A stretch of DNA of 64,000 nt from assembly GCF_001424565.1 (NCBI RefSeq), contig NZ_LMOL01000010.1, positions 37,852-101,851 of the forward strand, read 5' to 3'. A program made the position numbers and the translations under genes. This stretch comes from Arthrobacter sp. Leaf141. Lineage in GTDB: Bacteria > Actinomycetota > Actinomycetes > Actinomycetales > Micrococcaceae. Of the stretch, positions 58,751-64,000 are shown in pieces. The notes under the pieces are model-generated. The model saw nothing but the letters and a program-made list of their open reading frames with translations, was not told where the DNA came from and did no database searches. How positions within the stretch are numbered: the stretch's first letter is position 1; each line of letters begins with the position of its first letter.

Positions 58751-60196
58751 ATGACTTCTTCACCTGCTGCCACCCCGCACAACGCCCCCGGCCCCACACC
58801 TTCGGGCCCTGCCGGCACCCCCTGGACGGAAGACCTCCGTACCTCGATCGGCAATGCGTTCGGGCGGACCCTCACCCACCTCAAGGAGCTCGTGGCCATT
58901 CCGGGCATCGCGTGGCCCAGTTTCGACAGGGCGCCGCTGGAAACCAGCGCCGGGGCTGTTGCCGCCCTCCTGCACACCGCCGGAGTGTCCGATGTCCAGA
59001 TCCTCGCCTGCAACAAACCGGACGGCACCCCCGGAGGTCCCGCCGTCGTCGGCCGCCGCCCGGCTGCGCCCGGCAAGCCGACCATCCTGCTCTACGCCCA
59101 CCACGACGTGCAGCCCCCCGGCGACGAAGCGCTCTGGGAATCCGATCCCTTTACTGCGGTGGAAAAGGACGGCCGCCTTTACGGCAGGGGCGCCGCGGAT
59201 GACAAGGCCGGCATCATGGCGCACGTGGCCGCTTACGCCGCGGTCACCGAAGTCCTCGGCGACGAACTGGGCCTCGGCGTGACCTTCTTCTTTGAGGGGG
59301 AGGAGGAGGCCGGCTCACCCACGTTCCGCGCGTTCCTCGAGACGCACCGCGAACTGCTCCGCGCCGACGTCATTGTGGTGGCGGACTCCAGCAACTGGAA
59401 AGTGGGCATCCCGGCCCTGACCACCAGCCTCCGTGGCCTCGTGGATGGCGTCGTTGAGGTCCAGGTCCTGGACCACGCCGTGCACTCCGGCATGTTCGGC
59501 GGACCGGTTCTGGACGCGCCGACCCTTCTGTCCCGCCTGATCGCCACCCTGCATAACGACGACGGCTCCGTGGCCATCAAGGGCCTGGTCGCCACGGACA
59601 ACGCCACGGTGGACATGGCGGAAGCCGACTACCGTGCCGACGCTTCGGTGCTCGACGGCGTCCGGCTGGCCGGGTCCGGCAGCCTCGCGTCCCGCCTGTG
59701 GACCAAGCCCGCGCTGTCGATCATCGGTTTCGACGCACCGGCCGTGGACGTCGCCTCCAACACCCTGATCCCGCGCGCCAGGGCAAAGTTCAGCCTGCGG
59801 CTGGCTCCCGGCCAGGACCCGGCCGAGGCGATGGCCGCTGTCAAGGCCCACGTGGAGGCCAACGCGCCGTTCGGGGCGAAAGTGGTGTTCACCCCGGGGG
59901 AGAGCGGCAACCCCTTCCAGACCGACACGTCCTCCGCCGCCGCGTCCCTGGCCATGTGGGCGCTGGGGGAAGCCTGGGGAGTCCCCGCCGTCGAAACCGG
60001 AATTGGCGGCTCCATCCCCTTCATTGCCGACCTCACGGAACTTTATCCGGACGTCCAGATCCTGGTGACGGGTGTGGAAGACCCGGATTCACGGGCGCAC
60101 AGCGCCAACGAATCGTTGCACCTGGCCGACTTCCGGAACGCCATCCTGGCAGAGTCCCTCCTGCTGGCGCGGTTGAACCGTGACGGGCTGCAGTAG
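58751..60196 (+). CDS. M20 family dipeptidase
   Basis: 481 residues. The zinc ligands lie in LLYAHHDVQPPGDEALW near residue 114 and GRGAADDKAGIMAHVAA near 146. EGEEEAGSP near 183 holds the catalytic Glu pair, and a bacterial exopeptidase dimerisation domain lies in the middle. It probably hydrolyses cytoplasmic dipeptides. ATG at 58751 was chosen because the open frame upstream overlaps the divergent DUF3043 gene. Confidence 0.93.
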   Translation: MTSSPAATPHNAPGPTPSGPAGTPWTEDLRTSIGNAFGRTLTHLKELVAIPGIAWPSFDRAPLETSAGAVAALLHTAGVSDVQILACNKPDGTPGGPAVVGRRPAAPGKPTILLYAHHDVQPPGDEALWESDPFTAVEKDGRLYGRGAADDKAGIMAHVAAYAAVTEVLGDELGLGVTFFFEGEEEAGSPTFRAFLETHRELLRADVIVVADSSNWKVGIPALTTSLRGLVDGVVEVQVLDHAVHSGMFGGPVLDAPTLLSRLIATLHNDDGSVAIKGLVATDNATVDMAEADYRADASVLDGVRLAGSGSLASRLWTKPALSIIGFDAPAVDVASNTLIPRARAKFSLRLAPGQDPAEAMAAVKAHVEANAPFGAKVVFTPGESGNPFQTDTSSAAASLAMWALGEAWGVPAVETGIGGSIPFIADLTELYPDVQILVTGVEDPDSRAHSANESLHLADFRNAILAESLLLARLNRDGLQ

Positions 60197-60260
60197 CCGG
60201 GCATCCAGCCGCGTTTCCAGGGAACAAGCAGAGCCCTTCCACGGTTACGCAAGGAGTTAG

Positions 60261-60296
60261 AGCTATACGTCTGTCCGACGTAGCATGTAGCTATAG
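60261..60296. promoter_or_regulatory. Repeat cluster in the erpA promoter region
   Basis: An inverted repeat TACGTC-TGTCC-GACGTA (60266-60282) lies inside an outer CTATA (60263-60267) / TATAG (60292-60296) pair, and AGCTATA occurs twice (60261 and 60289). This may be an operator overlapping the promoter. Pattern only. Confidence 0.45.
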
Positions 60297-60315
60297 CCCA
60301 TACCCAATCCGTAGG

Positions 60316-60353
60316 GGCAGGCGCCGCTGAGGCGGCGCTGCCAGGACCGTCCT
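60316..60353 (+). promoter_or_regulatory. Two consecutive stem-loops in the erpA 5' leader
   Basis: An 11-bp stem with one bulge (60316-60327 with 60332-60342, loop TGAG) is followed directly by AGGAC-C-GTCCT (60343-60353). The second hairpin ends a few bases before the ribosome site AAGGTAGG. The position suits control of translation initiation. Confidence 0.5.
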
Positions 60354-60367
60354 AAGAAGGTAGGCCA

Positions 60368-60757
60368 ATGAGCACCGCAACCAATGAGAACAGCACCGAA
60401 ACCACCAGCGCAGCCAGTGATGAACTGGCCGTCCACGAGGTCAAGCTGACCGACGTCGCCGCAGGCAAGGTACGCAGCCTTCTCGAACAGGAAGGCCGCA
60501 CCGACCTGCGCCTCCGGGTTGCCGTGCAGCCCGGTGGCTGTTCCGGCCTGATTTACCAGCTCTACTTCGATGAGCGGCTCCTTGACGGGGACGCAGTCCG
60601 CGATTACGACGGTGTCGAGGTGGTAGTGGACAAGATGAGCGTCCCTTACCTCTCCGGTGCCAGCATCGACTTCGAGGACACCATCGCCAAACAGGGCTTC
60701 ACCATTGACAATCCGAACGCAGGCGGCTCATGCGCCTGCGGCGATTCGTTCCACTAA
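60368..60757 (+). CDS. erpA: Iron-sulfur cluster insertion protein ErpA (A-type carrier)
   Basis: 129 residues. HesB/IscA fold with the three Cys ligands: GGCSGLIYQL, and CAC in GGSCACGDSF at the C terminus. A Ser/Thr-rich ~25-residue N-terminal extension precedes VKLTDVAAGKVRSLL. It carries Fe-S clusters to apo-proteins, which could include HemW and other enzymes encoded here. ATG at 60368 with AAGGTAGG upstream. ctaC starts 186 bases downstream with a large hairpin in between. Confidence 0.95.
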   Translation: MSTATNENSTETTSAASDELAVHEVKLTDVAAGKVRSLLEQEGRTDLRLRVAVQPGGCSGLIYQLYFDERLLDGDAVRDYDGVEVVVDKMSVPYLSGASIDFEDTIAKQGFTIDNPNAGGSCACGDSFH

Positions 60758-60779
60758 GCCGGTTCTTTCACCTGATGCC

Positions 60780-60825
60780 GGCGCCGTGCCCTCTGCCGTG
60801 GAAAACGGCAGGGGGACGCGGCGCC
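60780..60825 (+). terminator. Long hairpin between erpA and ctaC
   Basis: The outer arm GGCGCCG (60780-60786) pairs with CGGCGCC (60819-60825), and the inner CTGCCGT (60793-60799) pairs with ACGGCAG (60805-60811) plus flanking G-C and G-U pairs. This makes about 19 bp with small interruptions. No U-tract follows. It could terminate erpA or be an mRNA processing element. Confidence 0.5.
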
Positions 60826-60943
60826 GACATGTGGGCGAAACGCCCGGCGGAGCGGTAAGCTCTACACCGAGTAGTAAAACTTTTAGTGTGCCCGGGGAGC
60901 CTAAGGCTGGCCGGACAACAGCATCAAGTAGGAAGGGCCGTCT

Positions 60944-61816
60944 GTGAGTTCGCAGAACCGAACCGGCAGCCGACGCAAAACGATCTCATCGATCACTGGC
61001 TTGGCAATTGCCGGCGCGTTGGTTTTGACCGGATGTTCGCCAGAGGTAGAGAGAGGGTGGCTGCCCACTGAACGTGGCACCACCAGCAACACCGATCGCA
61101 TCATGGACCTCTGGGTCAACTCATGGATTGCAGCCCTGGTTGTGGGCATCATCACGTGGGGCCTGATCGTCTGGTGCCTGGTGGCCTACCGCCGACGCAA
61201 GGGCACCGTAGGGTTCCCCCGGCAGACCAGCTTCAACCTCCCGCTGGAAGTCTTTTACCTGACCATCCCGCTGTTCATGGTGCTGGTGTTCTTCTACTTC
61301 ACCGACCGGGACCAGGCGGCCATCGATGACCGCTCCCAGCCCGCCGACGTCGTTGTTGATGTCCGCGGCAAGCAGTGGGCCTGGGACTTCAACTACAAGT
61401 CCGGCAGCGTCATCGAAGAAGACCTGCACGAGGCCGGCGTCCAGGCGCACCTCACCGGCAACACCATTGACAAGGAACTGCTTCCCACGCTGTACCTGCC
61501 CGTCAACAAGTCCGTGGACCTCGAGCTCAACGCCCGCGACGTCATCCACTCCTTCTGGGTTCCCGCCTTCCTGCAGAAGCGCGACATGATCCCTGGCAAG
61601 ACCAACTACATCCGGTTCACCCCCACCAAGGAGGGAACCTATGACGGTAAGTGCGCCGAACTTTGCGGCGAGTACCACTCCGAAATGCTGTTCCGCGTCA
61701 AGGTGGTCTCGGAGGCCGAATTCCAGACCCACATGGACGGGCTCCGGGCGGCAGGCAACACAGGCCTCCTGGGTGCGGAATACGACCGCAACCCGAACCT
61801 GAACGAAATTAAGTAA
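60944..61816 (+). CDS. ctaC: Cytochrome c oxidase subunit II
   Basis: 290 residues. A lipoprotein signal with lipobox LTGC (Cys31) is followed by two membrane helices (about 50-70 and 95-115) and a periplasmic cupredoxin domain. The CuA ligands are HSFWVPAF and [12 protein letters not shown] near the C terminus. It accepts electrons for the aa3-type oxidase. GTG start with GGAAGGG upstream. ctaD follows after ten bases. Confidence 0.96.
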   Translation: MSSQNRTGSRRKTISSITGLAIAGALVLTGCSPEVERGWLPTERGTTSNTDRIMDLWVNSWIAALVVGIITWGLIVWCLVAYRRRKGTVGFPRQTSFNLPLEVFYLTIPLFMVLVFFYFTDRDQAAIDDRSQPADVVVDVRGKQWAWDFNYKSGSVIEEDLHEAGVQAHLTGNTIDKELLPTLYLPVNKSVDLELNARDVIHSFWVPAFLQKRDMIPGKTNYIRFTPTKEGTYDGKCAELCGEYHSEMLFRVKVVSEAEFQTHMDGLRAAGNTGLLGAEYDRNPNLNEIK

Positions 61817-61826
61817 GGGGAGCGAC

Positions 61827-63554
61827 GTGGCTACGTACACTCAATCCGCACCCACCGAAGCCTTGTCGGCTCCCGTGGTTCCGAAGTCCAAGGGGCGCAT
61901 CGTCGTCAACTGGATCACCTCCACCGACCACAAGACCATCGGGTACATGTACCTGATCGCGTCCTTCGTGTTCTTCTGCTTCGGCGGCGTTATGGCCTTG
62001 CTGATCCGCGCCGAGCTCTTCGAGCCCGGCATGCAGATCCTGCAGACCAAAGAGCAGTACAACCAGCTGTTCACCATGCACGGCACCGTGATGCTGCTGA
62101 TGTTTGCAACGCCGCTCTTTGCCGGCTTCGCAAACGTCATCATGCCGCTGCAGATCGGTGCACCCGACGTCGCCTTCCCGCGGCTGAACGCACTGGCCTT
62201 CTGGTTCTTCCTGTTCGGCTCCACCATCGCGGTGTCCGGCTTCATCACCCCGCAGGGTGCTGCCTCGTTCGGCTGGTTCGCTTACGCGCCGCTGTCCAAC
62301 ACCACGTTCAGCCCCGGCATCGGTGGCGACCTGTGGGTGTTCGGCCTGGCACTGTCAGGCTTCGGCACCATCCTCGGTGCGGTCAACTTCATCACCACCA
62401 TCATCTGCATGCGCGCCCCGGGCATGACCATGTGGCGGATGCCCATCTTCACCTGGAACACCCTGGTCACCGCCATCCTGGTGCTCATGGCCTTCCCGCC
62501 ACTGGCTGCCGCCCTGTTCGCCCTCGGTGCCGACCGCCGGTTCGGTGCACACATCTTCGACCCCGAAAACGGCGGTGCCGTCCTCTGGCAGCACCTGTTC
62601 TGGTTCTTCGGCCACCCCGAGGTGTACATCATCGCGCTGCCGTTCTTCGGCATCGTCTCCGAGATCTTCCCGGTCTTCAGCCGCAAGCCGATCTTCGGCT
62701 ACAAGGGCCTGGTGTACGCCACCATCGCCATTGCTGCCCTCTCCGTCACCGTGTGGGCCCACCACATGTACGTCACGGGCTCGGTCCTGCTGCCGTTCTT
62801 CGCCTTTATGACCATGCTGATCGCGGTACCCACGGGTGTGAAGTTCTTCAACTGGATCGGCACCATGTGGCGCGGTTCCATTACCTTCGAGACGCCCATG
62901 CTCTGGAGCATCGGCTTCCTCATCACGTTCCTCTTCGGTGGCCTGACCGGCATCATCCTGGCTTCGCCGCCCCTGGACTTCCACGTCTCGGACTCCTATT
63001 TCGTGGTGGCGCACTTCCACTACGTGGTCTTCGGCACCGTCGTGTTCGCCATGTTCGCCGGCTTCTACTTCTGGTGGCCCAAGTGGACCGGCAAAATGCT
63101 CAACGAACGCCTGGGCAAGATCCACTTCTGGCTCCTGTTCCTTGGCTTCCACGGCACCTTCCTGATCCAGCACTGGCTGGGCGTCGAGGGCATGCCCCGC
63201 CGCTACGCGGACTACCTGGTGGAGGACAACTTCACCTGGATGAACCAGTTCTCCACCATCGCCTCGTTCGTCCTGGGCGCGTCACTGATCCCGTTCTTCT
63301 GGAACGTGTACATCACCTGGCGCAGCGCTGAGCGGGTCACCGTGGATGATCCCTGGGGCTTCGGGGCTTCGCTGGAGTGGGCCACGTCCTGCCCGCCGCC
63401 GCGCCACAACTTCACCTCGTTGCCCCGGATCCGTTCCGAGCGCCCCGCACTGGACCTGCACCACCCGGAACTCCGCCAGGTCCACACCGTTGACTCACCC
63501 GCGCCTGCTGCAAAAACGCTGGGTAACGCCGACCAGAAGGACACCGCACAGTGA
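61827..63554 (+). CDS. ctaD: Cytochrome c oxidase subunit I
   Basis: A 575-residue polytopic subunit with twelve expected helices. [10 protein letters not shown] holds a heme a His, [16 protein letters not shown] the CuB His and the cross-linked Tyr, AHHMYVTG further CuB His residues, and [14 protein letters not shown] the heme His pair. It reduces O2 and pumps protons. The C-terminal ~40 residues form a cytoplasmic tail. GTG start; the stop overlaps ctaF by four bases (GTGA). Confidence 0.98.
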   Translation: MATYTQSAPTEALSAPVVPKSKGRIVVNWITSTDHKTIGYMYLIASFVFFCFGGVMALLIRAELFEPGMQILQTKEQYNQLFTMHGTVMLLMFATPLFAGFANVIMPLQIGAPDVAFPRLNALAFWFFLFGSTIAVSGFITPQGAASFGWFAYAPLSNTTFSPGIGGDLWVFGLALSGFGTILGAVNFITTIICMRAPGMTMWRMPIFTWNTLVTAILVLMAFPPLAAALFALGADRRFGAHIFDPENGGAVLWQHLFWFFGHPEVYIIALPFFGIVSEIFPVFSRKPIFGYKGLVYATIAIAALSVTVWAHHMYVTGSVLLPFFAFMTMLIAVPTGVKFFNWIGTMWRGSITFETPMLWSIGFLITFLFGGLTGIILASPPLDFHVSDSYFVVAHFHYVVFGTVVFAMFAGFYFWWPKWTGKMLNERLGKIHFWLLFLGFHGTFLIQHWLGVEGMPRRYADYLVEDNFTWMNQFSTIASFVLGASLIPFFWNVYITWRSAERVTVDDPWGFGASLEWATSCPPPRHNFTSLPRIRSERPALDLHHPELRQVHTVDSPAPAAKTLGNADQKDTAQ

Positions 63555-63952
63555 AAATCGAATCTTGGATCTTTGGTGCGGGTGTTTTCTTCTTCATTCC
63601 CGTATCGATTGTTTACGGCTTCCTGACCAACTGGCACGAATGGGTCGGCACCCTGGGAATCCTCCTCGTGGGTGGGCTGTCCGGCATGATCGGCGGCTAC
63701 CTCGGCTTCACCGGCAAGCGGGTAGGCATGCGCCCCGAGGACCGAAGCGACGCTGAGATCCACGAAGGCGCCGGCGAGCAGGGCCACTTCAGCCCCTGGA
63801 GCTGGTGGCCACTGGTCCTCGGCATCGCCTGCGCCACCGGGTTCCTTGGCCTGGCACTTGGCTGGTGGATCGTATTCATCGCCGCCGGCCTTGCTGTAGT
63901 TGCACTCGTTGGCTGGGTTTACGAATACAGCCGCGGCGACCACGCGCACTAA
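63551..63952 (+). CDS. ctaF: Cytochrome c oxidase subunit IV (actinobacterial)
   Basis: A 133-residue membrane protein with about four helices: [40 protein letters not shown] and two close to the C terminus. It belongs to the short fourth subunit typical of actinobacterial aa3 oxidases (CtaF). It overlaps the ctaD stop by four bases. It is the last gene in the window, followed by a terminator hairpin. Confidence 0.95.
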   Translation: MKIESWIFGAGVFFFIPVSIVYGFLTNWHEWVGTLGILLVGGLSGMIGGYLGFTGKRVGMRPEDRSDAEIHEGAGEQGHFSPWSWWPLVLGIACATGFLGLALGWWIVFIAAGLAVVALVGWVYEYSRGDHAH

Positions 63953-63976
63953 CTGCATAACAGACGTACGACGGCG

Positions 63977-64000
63977 GGCCCCACCAAATTTGGTGGGGCC
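63977..64000 (+). terminator. Terminator after ctaF (cut by window end)
   Basis: GGCCCCACCA pairs with TGGTGGGGCC in a perfect 10-bp stem with an AATT loop. The window ends at the base of the stem, so the expected T-tract cannot be seen. Confidence 0.8.

Overview
This window is chromosomal DNA from a high-GC actinobacterium. Protein sequences, GTG/TTG start usage and gene order point to the Micrococcaceae, most likely Arthrobacter or Pseudarthrobacter. That placement rests on recognising the protein sequences, not on a database search. Nearly all of the window is housekeeping DNA. I see no rRNA, tRNA, insertion sequence, prophage or CRISPR array.

Layout. (1) 0-15 kb: the end of efp, then nusB, a terminator and a PrsW-type membrane protease. 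After that comes the de novo pyrimidine operon pyrR-pyrB-pyrC-(PH-like membrane protein)-carA-carB-pyrF, whose genes overlap or nearly touch. It runs into mihF-gmk-rpoZ-coaBC-metK-priA, the order I know from other actinobacteria. (2) 17.2-25.5 kb: an accessory-looking block. A four-gene minus-strand cluster (SorC/DeoR-type regulator, aldo/keto reductase, alpha/beta hydrolase, GT4 glycosyltransferase) diverges from a glycerol operon glpD-glpF-glpK that ends in a strong hairpin. (3) 25.5-33.8 kb: leuS behind a leader peptide and attenuator, then a DegV protein, comEA-comEC-holA, and rpsT on the opposite strand. (4) 33.9-48 kb: a lone PemK/MazF-like protein, lepA, hemW, small minus-strand genes, then the heat-shock/ribosome block CIRCE-hrcA-dnaJ-rsmE. 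A GerMN lipoprotein gene and phoH-ybeY-CNNM transporter-era follow. (5) 48-58 kb: an LCP cell-wall ligase, an M13 metallopeptidase, leuA behind a leader peptide with a pseudoknot, recO, uppS, a second alpha/beta hydrolase and pyrD. (6) 58-64 kb: a DUF3043 membrane protein divergent from an M20 dipeptidase, then erpA with a structured 5' leader, and the cytochrome c oxidase genes ctaC-ctaD-ctaF.

How the genes connect. The pyr operon plus pyrD supplies all UMP-pathway enzymes except PyrE, which is not in the window. The glp block imports, phosphorylates and oxidises glycerol. leuA and leuS each sit behind a short leader ORF with a run of Leu codons, so leucine supply and leucyl-tRNA charging appear tied to one signal. 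ErpA could supply Fe-S clusters to enzymes encoded here such as HemW.

Nothing here is clearly a new defence or mobile system. The most interesting signals are regulatory: the two related leucine leaders, the operator-like repeats in the glp divergent region, the palindrome between hrcA and dnaJ, and the structured erpA leader. A small, possibly frameshifted ORF near 49.8-50.1 kb also deserves checking.
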